This document shows positions 29,537 to 40,209 of a stretch of 64,000 nt of DNA, one piece after another. Source of the stretch: Rhizobium binae (GTDB lineage: Bacteria > Pseudomonadota > Alphaproteobacteria > Rhizobiales > Rhizobiaceae). Every line of letters begins with the position of its first letter. The stretch's first letter is position 1. The translations under genes and the position numbers were made by a program. The notes beneath the pieces are model-generated. The model was not told the DNA's origin. It saw nothing but the letters and a program-made list of their open reading frames with translations, and did not search any database. Where the stretch lies: contig NZ_CP071604.1 of assembly GCF_017357225.1 (NCBI RefSeq), forward strand, positions 3,041,001 to 3,105,000, read 5' to 3'.

Positions 29537-30763
29537 ATGCACCGCTCGCTCACAAGCCGCTCTGCACTCGCCCTCCTGTTTGCCCTCGCCCTTGCCGGCG
29601 GCGCCGCCGCCCAGCAGGCGCCGGCCGCAGCCCCGGAAGCCCCGGCAGCGCCTTGCGGCGGCGACCTCTCCTCCTTCCTCGAAGGCGTCAAGGCCGATGC
29701 GATTGCCGCAGGCGCGAGTGCCGCAGCGGCCGACCAGGCGCTTGCCGGCGCCGAGATCGATCCCAAAGTGCTGAGCCGCGATCGCGCCCAGGGCGTCTTC
29801 AAACAGACCTTCCTTGAATTTTCCCAGCGTACTGTCAGCCAGGCCCGCCTCGACATCGGCCGCCAGAAGATGAAGCAATATGCCGACGTCTTTGCCCGCG
29901 CCGAGCAGGAATTCGGCGTTCCCTCCGGCGTCATCACCGCCTTCTGGGCGATGGAAACCGATTTCGGCGCCGTCCAGGGCGACTTCAACACCCGCAACGC
30001 ACTGGTGACGCTGTCACACGATTGCCGCCGCCCGGAGCTCTTCCGCCCGCAGCTGATCGCACTCATCGAGATGGTCCAGCACGGCGACCTCGACCCTGCC
30101 ACCAACACCGGCGCCTGGGCTGGCGAAATCGGCCAGGTGCAGATGCTGCCGCGCGACATCATCGCCTATGGCATGGATGGCGACGGCGACGGCCATATCC
30201 GCCTGAAGCAGAGCGGCCCGGACGCCATCCTGACGGCGGCGAAATTCATCCAGCACCTCGGCTTCGAGCGCGGCCAGCCCTGGCTGCAGGAAGTCACCGT
30301 GCCCGATAGCCTGCCCTGGGAGAAGTCCGGCCTCGGCGGCACCATGAAGGCCGGCGAATGGTTCGCGCTCGGCGTCAAGCCACGCGACGGCAACACCGGC
30401 TTCGGTGATCTCGAAGGCGACCTCGTACTGCCGCAGGGGCGCATGGGGCCGGCCTTCATCGCCTATCCGAATTTCAAGATCTATCTCGAGTGGAACAAGT
30501 CGTTCATCTACACCACCTCGGCCGCCTATTTCGCGACCCGCCTATCCGGCGCCCCGACCTACCTCAAGGGCGCGCCGGAACCGGGTCTCGCCAACGACCA
30601 GATGAAGACGCTGCAGACGAAGCTGCAGTCGCTCGGCCACGATGTCGGCGAGATCGACGGCATCCTCGGCTCCGGCACGCGTATCGCCATCCAGAAGGAG
30701 CAGCAGCGGCTCGGCATACCGGCCGACGGCTGGGCGACGCCGGCGCTTCTCAACGCCCTCTGA
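29537..30763 (+). CDS. MltB-family lytic murein transglycosylase with PG-binding domain
   Basis: 408 residues from ATG 29537 (AAGGA upstream). Signal peptide about residues 1-26 (ALAGGAAAQ). The SLT_2 domain (about 45-330) contains the catalytic Glu region AFWAMETDFGAVQGDF and the GEIGQVQMLPRDIIAYGMDG motif. The C-terminal PG_binding_1 repeat (LQTKLQSLGHDVGEIDGILG) anchors it to the wall. Lies 81 bp after the GH25 gene on the same strand, so co-expression is possible. Confidence 0.92.
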   Translation: MHRSLTSRSALALLFALALAGGAAAQQAPAAAPEAPAAPCGGDLSSFLEGVKADAIAAGASAAAADQALAGAEIDPKVLSRDRAQGVFKQTFLEFSQRTVSQARLDIGRQKMKQYADVFARAEQEFGVPSGVITAFWAMETDFGAVQGDFNTRNALVTLSHDCRRPELFRPQLIALIEMVQHGDLDPATNTGAWAGEIGQVQMLPRDIIAYGMDGDGDGHIRLKQSGPDAILTAAKFIQHLGFERGQPWLQEVTVPDSLPWEKSGLGGTMKAGEWFALGVKPRDGNTGFGDLEGDLVLPQGRMGPAFIAYPNFKIYLEWNKSFIYTTSAAYFATRLSGAPTYLKGAPEPGLANDQMKTLQTKLQSLGHDVGEIDGILGSGTRIAIQKEQQRLGIPADGWATPALLNAL

Positions 30764-30902
30764 GCGCCGCCGCCGCTCAGTCGCTCGTTTCGCAAGAAAC
30801 GGGTGGCGCCGTGCGCCATCGACGTTAAAGCATGATGCCGAGGATCCGCTGTCGGGTTTCGACGAAGCGGCGGCGGTACGGCTTGGGATGGAGGACGGCG
30901 GC

Positions 30903-31808
30903 ATGGACAACAGAATGAATGCCTGGACCTGGAGCTTGCTGCTCCTGCTCGGTTTCATCTGGGGCGGCTCTTTCTTCTTTGCCCGCATTGCCGTCCAGCA
31001 TGTCCCGCCGCTGACCCTTGTCTTCCTCCGGCTGCTGCTGGCCGCGTTGGCGCTGCATATCTATATCGCCGGCCGTTTCGGGATCTATTCGATCCTGGAA
31101 GCCCGCTGGCGCGAATTCCTGATCCTCGGGCTTATCAACAATGCCCTGCCGCACGCTCTGATCTTCTTCGGCCAGACTCGCATCGGCGCCGGCCTTGCGG
31201 CGATCCTGAATGCGACGACGCCGATTTGGACCGTGCTGATCGCCAACTACGCCACGTCCGACGAGAAGCTGTCATCCGCCAAGATTGCCGGCTGCCTCGT
31301 CGGCCTGGCCGGAACGATCGTGCTGATCGGCCCCGGCCTGTCGGCCGGTGGCGAAGCGCCGCTCTGGGCGCTGCTGCTTCCGGTACTTGCAGCCGTCTCC
31401 TATGGGTTCGCGGCCACCTACGGCAAGCAGTTCAAGACTATTCCGGCCCCCATCACCGCCGCCGGTCAGCTGACCGCCTCCTCGGTGATCACCCTGCCGC
31501 TGTCGCTCTTGGCGGATCGCCCCTGGACGCTCCCCTTGCCGTCGCTCGATATCGCCGCCGCCGTGCTGGCGCTGGCGCTGGTGTCGACCGCCTTCGCCTA
31601 TATTCTCTATTTTCGGATCATGGCGGCGGCCGGCGCCACCAACGCCTCACTCGTCACCCTGCTGGTGCCGCCGAGCGCCATCCTTCTCGGCGTGCTCTTC
31701 CTCGGAGAGCGGCTGGCACTTGCCGAGTTCGCCGGCATGGCGCTGATCGGTTTCGGCCTTGTCATTCTCGATGGCCGTGCCTATCGCCTCCTGGCGAGGA
31801 CGACGTGA
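30903..31808 (+). CDS. EamA-family (DMT) transporter
   Basis: Ten-helix drug/metabolite exporter of about 301 residues made of two EamA repeats. The first repeat starts LLGFIWGGSFFFARIAVQHV with PPLTLVFLRLLLAALAL; the second has SYGFAATYGKQ and ends in the family-typical ASLVTLLVPPSAILLGVLFLGE. Start 30903 is preferred because GGAGG lies about eight bases upstream. The ligand is unknown. The upstream gap contains AAAGCATGATGCCGA, resembling a common rhizobial intergenic repeat. Confidence 0.88.
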   Translation: MDNRMNAWTWSLLLLLGFIWGGSFFFARIAVQHVPPLTLVFLRLLLAALALHIYIAGRFGIYSILEARWREFLILGLINNALPHALIFFGQTRIGAGLAAILNATTPIWTVLIANYATSDEKLSSAKIAGCLVGLAGTIVLIGPGLSAGGEAPLWALLLPVLAAVSYGFAATYGKQFKTIPAPITAAGQLTASSVITLPLSLLADRPWTLPLPSLDIAAAVLALALVSTAFAYILYFRIMAAAGATNASLVTLLVPPSAILLGVLFLGERLALAEFAGMALIGFGLVILDGRAYRLLARTT

Positions 31809-32072
31809 AGAATGGTTGCAAATCCCGCATCATTTCAACCGCTTGGCTGTCCGCCATGATTCAGGCGCATAGGTAAATCGGCAATCGCCCGATTTAACCG
31901 CATGTTAAATTCTGTGAATACGATTTTGTCGGGAATAGGCGTTTAATTTCAGCAGTTTGCGGGATGAGTGTTCGACCTATCCACCACCCCGTTCGGCGAT
32001 GCAGCATAGATTCCGCTTTCCAACCGACACATTTCCGACATATTATCGGCAGGTTAACGCGAGGAGACAGAC

Positions 32073-32150
32073 ATGGGACTCACGCAATCCTTGAATGTTC
32101 TGTTGGTCAGTGCAGCGTTTGCCTTCGTCCTGTCCATGCTCTTTATCTGA
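32073..32150 (+). CDS. 25-residue hydrophobic small protein
   Basis: ATG 32073 sits 6 bases after a strong GAGGAG. The peptide is short (MGLTQSLNVLLVSAAFAF, then VLSMLFI), with one hydrophobic helix over about residues 8-25, and it ends in TGA at 32150. A bidirectional terminator hairpin follows at 32213-32245 and a 264-bp leader precedes it, so it has the look of an independent transcription unit rather than chance. No function can be assigned; single-pass membrane peptides of this size often tune a larger membrane protein. Confidence 0.55.
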   Translation: MGLTQSLNVLLVSAAFAFVLSMLFI

Positions 32151-32212
32151 GCTGGCCGGCTGGGGGTGTGACGACTGGTAGTACCTGAACTCCCCTGATC
32201 AATCCGCCAATG

Positions 32213-32245
32213 AAAAAGCGCATGTCCCGCCCGACATGCGCTTTT
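32213..32245. terminator. Bidirectional rho-independent terminator
   Basis: Perfect 9-bp stem GCGCATGTC/GACATGCGC with a 6-base loop, flanked by A5 on the left and T4 on the right, so it can act on both strands: for the small-peptide gene (plus) and for metF (minus), whose stop lies 22 bp away. Confidence 0.85.
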
Positions 32246-32266
32246 CACTTTGTCGGACGCGGAAGA

Positions 32267-33169
32267 TCAGGCAGCCGCGCCGGCGCTTTTTGCCGGTCGG
32301 CGGGAAAGGCCGAGATTGTCGAGCACGGCGGAAACCAGCGGCGAACGGTTCATCGTATAGAGATGGAAATCGCGAATGCCGCGCCGGACGAGATCTTCGA
32401 TCTGCTCGGCGGCAACATCGGCTGCCACCTTCGCCCGCTCTTCGGGCTTGTCGTCAAAGCCCGCGAAACGCTCGTCAAGAAAGCTCGGGATAACCGCACC
32501 GCAGGCGCCGGCGAAACGCTTCAGCTGCGTCAGGTTCTGGATCGGCATGATGCCGGGCACGATCGGGATCGCGATGCCGGCCCGGCGAACCCGCTCCAGA
32601 TAGCGCTCGAAATTGTCGTTGTCGAAGAAGAACTGTGTCAGCGCCCGGTCGGCGCCGTTGTCGGCCTTGCGCTTCAGCATGTCGATATCGGCAGCTGTGT
32701 CGCGGCTCTCCGGATGCTTTTCCGGATAGGCAGAGACTGAAATTTCGAAATCGCCGATCGCCTTGAGGCCGGCCACGAGCTCCGCCGCATTGGCGTAGCC
32801 GCCGGGATGCGGCTGATAGGGCGCGCCGGCGCCTCCGGGCGCATCGCCGCGCAGCGCCACGAAATGCGTCACGCCGACCTTGCGGAAGGTCTCGATCATA
32901 TGATGCGTCTCTTCCTTCGTCGCGCCGACGCAGGTCAGATGCGAAGCGGTGGCAAGCGGCGTCTGCGACAGGAAGCGCGTGACGGCGGTCAGCGTCGGCG
33001 CCTTGGTGGTGCCGCCGGCGCCATAGGTCACCGAGACGAAATCCGGATCCCAGTCCTGCAACTCGCTGACTGTATTCCAGAGCTGGCCTTCCATCTCTTC
33101 CGATTTCGGCGGGAAGAATTCGAATGAGATCCCGATGCTGCGCGCCTGCGCTTCGTTTTTCAAAGCCAT
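32267..33169 (-). CDS. metF: 5,10-methylenetetrahydrofolate reductase
   Basis: FAD enzyme that makes 5-methyl-THF for methionine synthesis. 300 residues from ATG 33169, behind GGGAGAG. Family motifs: SFEFFPPKSEEM (catalytic Glu region), FVSVTYGAGG, THFVALRGDAPGG, ADNGADRALTQFFFDN and PGIMPIQNLTQLKRF. The start codon follows the stop of the ArsR-methyltransferase gene after one base, so the two are one operon under the palindromic site at 34215-34230. Confidence 0.96.
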   Translation of the reverse strand: MALKNEAQARSIGISFEFFPPKSEEMEGQLWNTVSELQDWDPDFVSVTYGAGGTTKAPTLTAVTRFLSQTPLATASHLTCVGATKEETHHMIETFRKVGVTHFVALRGDAPGGAGAPYQPHPGGYANAAELVAGLKAIGDFEISVSAYPEKHPESRDTAADIDMLKRKADNGADRALTQFFFDNDNFERYLERVRRAGIAIPIVPGIMPIQNLTQLKRFAGACGAVIPSFLDERFAGFDDKPEERAKVAADVAAEQIEDLVRRGIRDFHLYTMNRSPLVSAVLDNLGLSRRPAKSAGAAA

Positions 33170-33170
33170 T

Positions 33171-34196
33171 TTATACTCTCCCGGCAAATGTAGGTTCGGC
33201 GCTTTCGCTCGTCTGCGAAGCCATGAGGCGCCTCGGATCACGCGCGAGCCAGACGGTAACCGTCAGCCCCTGCCCGCTCTGCTGACCCGGATGAAGATCG
33301 ACGACCTGCTCGACATCGAGCCCGGACTTACGCAGCCAGTCGGACATCGCCTGGTGCGAAAAGCCGAGACGGACATGTGCATGCTCGTCCCGGAGATATT
33401 CGAGCGTGTGCGGCGCAAGGTCGATGACCACGAGCCGTCCGCCCGGCCGCAGCATGCGCGCCGCTTCCGAGATGGCAATCTCCGGCTGGTCGAAGAAATG
33501 CAGCACCTGATGGATCGTCACCACGTCGAAATCCTGTCCCTCGAACGGCAGGTTGAGAATATCGGCGTGGCGCACGGTGGCCTTGGTAATGCGGGACTTG
33601 TCGAGATTGGCGCGCGCCACGCTCAGCATGTCGCGGCTGGCATCGACGCCGATCGCCCGGCGGTAGAGCCCGGCCAGGAGTTCGAGAATGCGGCCGGTGC
33701 CGGTGCCGAGATCGAGCAGCGAATCGATCGGCTGATTGCCGAGCAGCCGGATGACGGCGGCATCGACCTCCTCGTCGGCCGCATGCAGGCGGCGAAGCTC
33801 GTCCCATTCCGCCGCGTTGCGGCTGAAATAGGCCTGTGCCCGCTCCGCCCGTTGGCGTTTGACTGCCGACAGCCGCTCGCCGTCACGAAGGATGGTCGGA
33901 TCGTTCTCGGACACATGCTTCAGCAAGGCCCGCACGAGCATTGCCGCCTTGCCGTCCTGCTTGAGGCGGAAATAGGCCCAGGCGCCCTCCTGATAGCGCT
34001 CGATCAGTTCAGCCTCGCCGAGCAGCTTCAGGTGGCGGGAAATTCGCGGCTGAGATTGGCCGAGAATTTCGGTAAGATCGGTCACCGTCAGGTCGCCGGC
34101 GTCGAGAAGCGCCAGAAGCCGCAGCCGCGTCGGCTCGCCGGCCGCCTTCAAGACGTCCACCAGCCCATCCAATCCAAGCTTCAAGGGTTCACTCAT
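33171..34196 (-). CDS. ArsR-family regulator fused to a SAM-dependent methyltransferase
   Basis: 341 residues. The N-terminal winged helix (about 10-85) has EPTRLRLLALLDAGDLTVTD and the recognition helix GQSQPRISRHLKLLGEAELI. The C-terminal class I methyltransferase domain (about 155-270) has motif I LLDLGTGTGRI and RMLRPGGRLVVIDLAP. The domain may serve as a SAM/SAH sensor or act on a substrate. ArsR-type SahR regulators control the SAM cycle in Proteobacteria (established); coupling to metF here suggests a related role (inference). A perfect 16-bp palindrome precedes the start, consistent with autoregulation. Start 34196 is preferred over 34211. Confidence 0.88.
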   Translation of the reverse strand: MSEPLKLGLDGLVDVLKAAGEPTRLRLLALLDAGDLTVTDLTEILGQSQPRISRHLKLLGEAELIERYQEGAWAYFRLKQDGKAAMLVRALLKHVSENDPTILRDGERLSAVKRQRAERAQAYFSRNAAEWDELRRLHAADEEVDAAVIRLLGNQPIDSLLDLGTGTGRILELLAGLYRRAIGVDASRDMLSVARANLDKSRITKATVRHADILNLPFEGQDFDVVTIHQVLHFFDQPEIAISEAARMLRPGGRLVVIDLAPHTLEYLRDEHAHVRLGFSHQAMSDWLRKSGLDVEQVVDLHPGQQSGQGLTVTVWLARDPRRLMASQTSESAEPTFAGRV

Positions 34197-34214
34197 ATTC
34201 GGCCCAATCAAGAT

Positions 34215-34230
34215 ATAAAGATATCTTTAT
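34215..34230. promoter_or_regulatory. Perfect palindrome, predicted operator of the ArsR-metF unit
   Basis: ATAAAGATATCTTTAT, a 16-bp perfect inverted repeat, 18 bases upstream of the regulator's start codon. Dimeric ArsR proteins bind such AT-rich palindromes near promoters. It is distinct in composition from the GC-rich surroundings. Confidence 0.65.
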
Positions 34231-34307
34231 GTGATTTGAGCGGCGGTGACAAGCGTCAATTCGCCTTCCCAGCGAAATTGCCTGCTCAAATTGCGACAGC
34301 GCCGGAC

Positions 34308-34336
34308 AAAAAAAGCCCCGGCCGAACCGGGGCTTT
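34308..34336 (-). terminator. Rho-independent terminator of ettA
   Basis: Stem AAAGCCCCGG/CCGGGGCTTT (10 bp, 5-base loop) followed on the minus strand by a run of seven T, 22 bases after the ettA stop. Confidence 0.85.
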
Positions 34337-34357
34337 CTCGATCGAAAAAAAGGACGA

Positions 34358-36007
<1,650 letters not shown>

Positions 36008-36105
36008 GCTGCGCTGCTCCGGGCGGGAAACTTCGTTTCGTGCCGCTATGTAGGCGAAACAGCGCCTGTGGGCAACGCCGAAACCCGGTTTAGGCAGGAT
36101 TCCGG

Positions 36106-36846
36106 TCAGAAGCCCGCCGCATCGACGACACCTTCATCGCAGCCGAAAGAGGTTTTTCCCGCCCCGTGGATCAGATCGCCAAGGCCGCCGCTTTTCGCCG
36201 ACGCCGTTCCCGCATCCTGAGATAGCCCGATCGTCAGCTCGCTGATTATCCTCACATTGCCGGCCCGCCGGCAGCTCATCTTGACGCGGTCGCCCGCACC
36301 CGGCCCGAAGCTCTTGTCGAAAGCCGCCTTGATCGCGTCGGACTTGACCGTCTTGCCGATATTGGCGGCGAAGAGGTCGCGCACGGCCGATGCGTTGAGC
36401 GCACCCACGAGATGGACGCCGACGCCGAAATAATCTTCCGCGCTCATTTTCGTGCAGGTGCCATGCTTTGTCCATTCGTGCCGTTCAAGGCCGGACTGCA
36501 TGCCGGGCATCGCCTTTGCCAGCGCCGCCTGCGTCTCGGCCGAAAGCGCCACCTCCGGCAATGTACTCCATTTACCGTCCTTGTCGGCAGCCTTCTGCTC
36601 GTCGCTGACGCCGCAATAATCCTGCCGCATCGGCCAGAGTCCATGCAACGAGAAATTCGTTGCGTCGTGGCGCTCGCCGGTCTGGCTTGCGCATTCGGCC
36701 TTCTTCTGGTTCGTCTGACAGAAGGCGGGCTGCCAGCTCGCCGCAAGAATGAAACGGGTGCGCCCGTCAGCCTCCTGCGCCATGGCGGCGCCGGCAAGGG
36801 CCATCGATACGGCGAATGTCAAGGTACGCAACTGCATGCTGCTCAT
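36106..36846 (-). CDS. Secreted ribonuclease T2
   Basis: Periplasmic or exported RNA endonuclease of about 246 residues. A signal peptide ends near MALAGAAMA. Both catalytic CAS motifs are intact: NFSLHGLWPMR (His) and HEWTKHGTCT (His-Glu-Lys-His). Several cysteines fit the family disulphides. ATG 36846 lies 6 bases after GGGGG; the frame is open to 36906. Likely scavenges RNA for phosphate and nucleosides. Confidence 0.93.
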   Translation of the reverse strand: MSSMQLRTLTFAVSMALAGAAMAQEADGRTRFILAASWQPAFCQTNQKKAECASQTGERHDATNFSLHGLWPMRQDYCGVSDEQKAADKDGKWSTLPEVALSAETQAALAKAMPGMQSGLERHEWTKHGTCTKMSAEDYFGVGVHLVGALNASAVRDLFAANIGKTVKSDAIKAAFDKSFGPGAGDRVKMSCRRAGNVRIISELTIGLSQDAGTASAKSGGLGDLIHGAGKTSFGCDEGVVDAAGF

Positions 36847-37068
36847 TTCAACCCCCACAATAGAACAATACAGGAACAGATAAGCACAAAGAGTAAACTG
36901 CAGCAACCCTGAATCGCAGTGTTCCTTTAATTTGTTATCGACTATGGCCTGCTTTTAAGCCAGCACACGAAACTCTGTCACTTAGAGTTGAAGCATAAAT
37001 CCTCAAATCGATTTCGCTTTACGAAATTATGGGGTAGCGATCTGCTCTGCTGCGGCTGGGAGGATCCG

Positions 37069-38019
37069 ATGTTTTCTGAAACGCAACGGCTCTGCGTGCC
37101 GGGAGCATCGCTGGCCTATCATCATGCCGAGGCGACCGGCCCCGCCTGCGGCATTCTGTTGATATCGCATGGGCTCGCGGAGCACTCGAAGCGGTATCGC
37201 CGCTTCGCCGAGGCGATGGCGGCGCGCGGCTATCACGTCTATGCCCATGATCACCGCGGCCATGGCGAGACGACGGCGCCCGACGCCCCGATCGGCCGCT
37301 TCGCGCGGCGGGATGGCGTAGAACGGGTGGTCGGCGACGTCATTGCCATGCGCGCTCATGCGGCCTCGCGCCATCCCGGCCTGAAGGTTATCCTCTTCGG
37401 CCATTCGATGGGCGGTCTCATCGCGCTCAATGCCGCCGTAACCGCCCCGGCCGACTTCGACGCGCTCGCCGTCTGGAATTCCAATTTCGCCGTCGGTCTT
37501 GCCGGCCGCGCCGCCCAGGCGATCCTCATCGCTGAACGCGTGCTGAAAGGCTCGGACGTGCCGAGCGGCCTCCTGCCGAAACTCACCTTCGCCGCCTGGG
37601 GCCGGTCCATTGCCAACCGCCGCACGGAATTCGACTGGCTTTCGCATATTCCGGACGAAGTCGACAAATATGTCGCCGACCCTCTTTGCGGCTTCGACGC
37701 CTCGGTTTCGCTCTGGCTCGATGTCTTCGAACTGACCTTTCGCGCGCCGCAAAAGATTCATCTCGACCGGCTGCGGCGCGACCTGCCGATCCATCTGGTC
37801 GGCGGCGCAGAAGATCCGGCGACCGAGCGTGGAAAAGCCGTGCTGTGGCTGTCAAACCATTTGAAACGCCAGGGCTTCTCCCGTATCAGCACTGAGATAT
37901 ATCAGGACATGCGGCACGAAACGCTGAATGACACCGGCGCAGAAGCGGCCATTGCCGCCTTCGCGGACTGGTGTGACGGCGCGGTCGGCAAGAGCTGGAA
38001 CGGCCGAAATCCCGGATAA
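37069..38019 (+). CDS. Alpha/beta hydrolase, monoacylglycerol-lipase/lysophospholipase type
   Basis: 316 residues, Hydrolase_4 family. Oxyanion segment LLISHGLAEHSKRY, the AHDHRGHGETT strand, nucleophile elbow FGHSMGGL (Ser), and a late acid/His pair in VGGAEDPAT and DMRHETLND. GGGAGG precedes the ATG. First gene of a tight plus-strand series (13-bp and 17-bp gaps, then an overlap), so likely co-transcribed with the EamA transporter, CoA-transferase and ThDP enzyme. Confidence 0.88.
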   Translation: MFSETQRLCVPGASLAYHHAEATGPACGILLISHGLAEHSKRYRRFAEAMAARGYHVYAHDHRGHGETTAPDAPIGRFARRDGVERVVGDVIAMRAHAASRHPGLKVILFGHSMGGLIALNAAVTAPADFDALAVWNSNFAVGLAGRAAQAILIAERVLKGSDVPSGLLPKLTFAAWGRSIANRRTEFDWLSHIPDEVDKYVADPLCGFDASVSLWLDVFELTFRAPQKIHLDRLRRDLPIHLVGGAEDPATERGKAVLWLSNHLKRQGFSRISTEIYQDMRHETLNDTGAEAAIAAFADWCDGAVGKSWNGRNPG

Positions 38020-38032
38020 CGAGAATTCCACC

Positions 38033-38989
38033 ATGAGCAGCACCTCGCCCCGGCCCGTTTCATCCCCGTCCGACGTGACGATGGGGCTTGCGCTGATGTT
38101 TCTTTCGGTGATGTTCTCGCCGCTCATCGATATCTTCGCCAAACTTGCCGTCGTCACCGTCCCCTCCGCCGAGGTTACCGCCGGCCGCTTCGCGGTGCAG
38201 GCGCTCTGCATGCTGCCGATCGTGATATGGCGGCGCAGCTTTGCCGATTTCTCCTGGCGTCAGAGCCTGTTCCATGCCATCCGCGGCCTGATCATCACCA
38301 TCTCGATGATTTCCTTCGTCACCACGCTGAAATACATGGCGGTCGCCGACGCGATCGCGATCTTCTTCGTCGAGCCGATCATCGTGACGATCCTCGGCGG
38401 CATTTTCCTGAAGGAAACGATCGGCTGGCGGCGCTACACCGCCTGCGGCGTCGGCTTCTTCGGAGCGTTGCTGATCATCCAGCCGAGTTTCAACGAAGTC
38501 GGCTACGTCGCGCTTCTGCCGATCCTCACCGCGCTCTGCATCGCCATATTCGTGCTGATGACCCGAGTCTTGTCGCACAAGGAAGATCCCTGGGCGATGC
38601 AGTTCCAGATGGGCATCTGGGGCCTGATCTTCTGCGCTGTCCTGCTTTTTGTCGGCGATGGCAGCGGCTCCGATATCTTCGATCCCGTCATGCCCGAAAG
38701 CAGCACTTGGCTCTATGTCGCCGGCGTTGGCGCCATGGCCGCGATAGCGGGCATCTTCGGCGTCTACGCCTATCGCGCCGCACCGGCCTCGACGCTGGCG
38801 CCGCTGCAATATTTCGAGATCGTCTCGGCCACGATCTTCGCCTGGCTTGTTTTCGGCGACTTTCCGGATGCGATCAAATGGCTCGGCATCATGATCATCA
38901 TCGCCTCCGGCATCTACATCCTTTGGCGCGAGCGCCGCTTTGCTTCCAAACCCGTATCCGATACATCTGAGGTGACGCTGGCGCCGTAG
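38033..38989 (+). CDS. EamA-family (DMT) transporter
   Basis: About 318 residues with ten predicted helices in two EamA repeats: LMFLSVMFSPLIDIFAKLAV and AVADAIAIFFVEPIIVTILG in the first; RAAPASTLAPLQYFEIVSAT and FGDFPDAIKWLGIMIIIASG in the second. This subgroup is related to RarD/S-adenosylmethionine-uptake-like and carboxylate DMT proteins; the ligand is unknown. Lies between a lipase and a CoA-transferase in a likely operon. Confidence 0.87.
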   Translation: MSSTSPRPVSSPSDVTMGLALMFLSVMFSPLIDIFAKLAVVTVPSAEVTAGRFAVQALCMLPIVIWRRSFADFSWRQSLFHAIRGLIITISMISFVTTLKYMAVADAIAIFFVEPIIVTILGGIFLKETIGWRRYTACGVGFFGALLIIQPSFNEVGYVALLPILTALCIAIFVLMTRVLSHKEDPWAMQFQMGIWGLIFCAVLLFVGDGSGSDIFDPVMPESSTWLYVAGVGAMAAIAGIFGVYAYRAAPASTLAPLQYFEIVSATIFAWLVFGDFPDAIKWLGIMIIIASGIYILWRERRFASKPVSDTSEVTLAP

Positions 38990-39006
38990 ATTGCCCCGGG
39001 AGGACC

Positions 39007-40209
39007 ATGACCGAGAGCCTGACGAAAAAACCGCCGCTTGCCGGTATCCGGGTGATCGAACTCGCCCGGGTGCTGGCCGGCCCTTGGGCGGGACAGATGC
39101 TCGCCGATCTCGGCGCCGATGTCATCAAGGTCGAAAATCCCGATGGCGGCGACGATACCCGCCAATGGGGCCCGCCCTTCGTCGAGGGTGCCGACGGCGA
39201 AAATCTCTCGGCTGCCTATTACCACGCCGCCAATCGCGGCAAACGCTCCATTGCCGCCGACCTGAAAAGCCCCGAAGGCCAGGATCTCGTCCGCCGCCTG
39301 GCATTCACAGCTGACGTGGTGATCGAGAACTTCAAGCTCGGCGGACTCGTCAAATACGGGCTCGATTACGACAGTCTGCGCAAACTGAACCCGAAGCTCG
39401 TCTATTGCTCGATCACCGGCTTCGGCCAGACTGGCCCCTATGCCAGCCTTGCCGGCTACGATTACATCGTCCAGGGCATGTCAGGCTTCATGTCGATCAC
39501 CGGCGAGCCGGACGGCCAGCCGATGAAGGCAGGGGTGGCGATCGCCGACATCTTCACCGGCATCTATGCCGTCGCGGCAATCGAGGCGGCGCTGATCCAT
39601 GCCCTGAAAACAGGCGAGGGCCAGTTGGTCGACATGGCGCTGCTCGATGTGCAATCGGCAGTGCTCGCCAATCAGAACATGAACTACCTCATCTCCGGCG
39701 CTGCACCGACCCGGCTCGGCAACGCCCATCCCAATATCTCGCCCTATGAGGTCGTGCCGGCGGCCGATGGCTACCTTATTCTTGCCGTCGGCAATGACGG
39801 CCAATTCCGCCGCCTCTGCATCATCCTCGGCCTTGAGGCGATCGCCGGCGACGAACGTTTCGCCACCAACAAGGCCCGGGTCGGCAATCGGGCCGAGCTG
39901 CGCCGGCTTGTCTCGACCGAGACGCTGAAATGGCAGAAAGCGGATCTGTTGAAGGCCTGCGAGGAGAACGGCGTCCCTGCCGGCGCGATCAATACGATCG
40001 AGGAGATGTTTGCCGATCCGCAGGTGCGCGCCCGCGGCCTACGCATCGACCTTGTGGATGGCGCCGGTACCGTCATCCCGGGGGTCAGAACGCCTGTGGT
40101 GCTGTCCGAGACGCCGCTGCGTTACGTCAGGCCGAGCCCGCGCCTCGACGAACACAGGCAGGAAATTCTGGCGGAGCTCGCCGCGCGCGAGAGGGAGGCA
40201 TCGTCATGA
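39007..40209 (+). CDS. Class III (CaiB/BaiF) acyl-CoA transferase
   Basis: Transfers CoA between carboxylic acids via an aspartyl thioester. 400 residues. Start behind GGGAGGACC. Family features: GIRVIELARVLAGPWAGQML at the N-terminus, LGADVIKVENPDGGDDTR, NRGKRSIAADLK, CSITGFGQTGPY, and the catalytic Asp in GQLVDMALLDVQSAVLA. The stop overlaps the start of the following ThDP enzyme (ATGA), implying linked function. The substrate acid is not known. Confidence 0.92.
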   Translation: MTESLTKKPPLAGIRVIELARVLAGPWAGQMLADLGADVIKVENPDGGDDTRQWGPPFVEGADGENLSAAYYHAANRGKRSIAADLKSPEGQDLVRRLAFTADVVIENFKLGGLVKYGLDYDSLRKLNPKLVYCSITGFGQTGPYASLAGYDYIVQGMSGFMSITGEPDGQPMKAGVAIADIFTGIYAVAAIEAALIHALKTGEGQLVDMALLDVQSAVLANQNMNYLISGAAPTRLGNAHPNISPYEVVPAADGYLILAVGNDGQFRRLCIILGLEAIAGDERFATNKARVGNRAELRRLVSTETLKWQKADLLKACEENGVPAGAINTIEEMFADPQVRARGLRIDLVDGAGTVIPGVRTPVVLSETPLRYVRPSPRLDEHRQEILAELAAREREASS

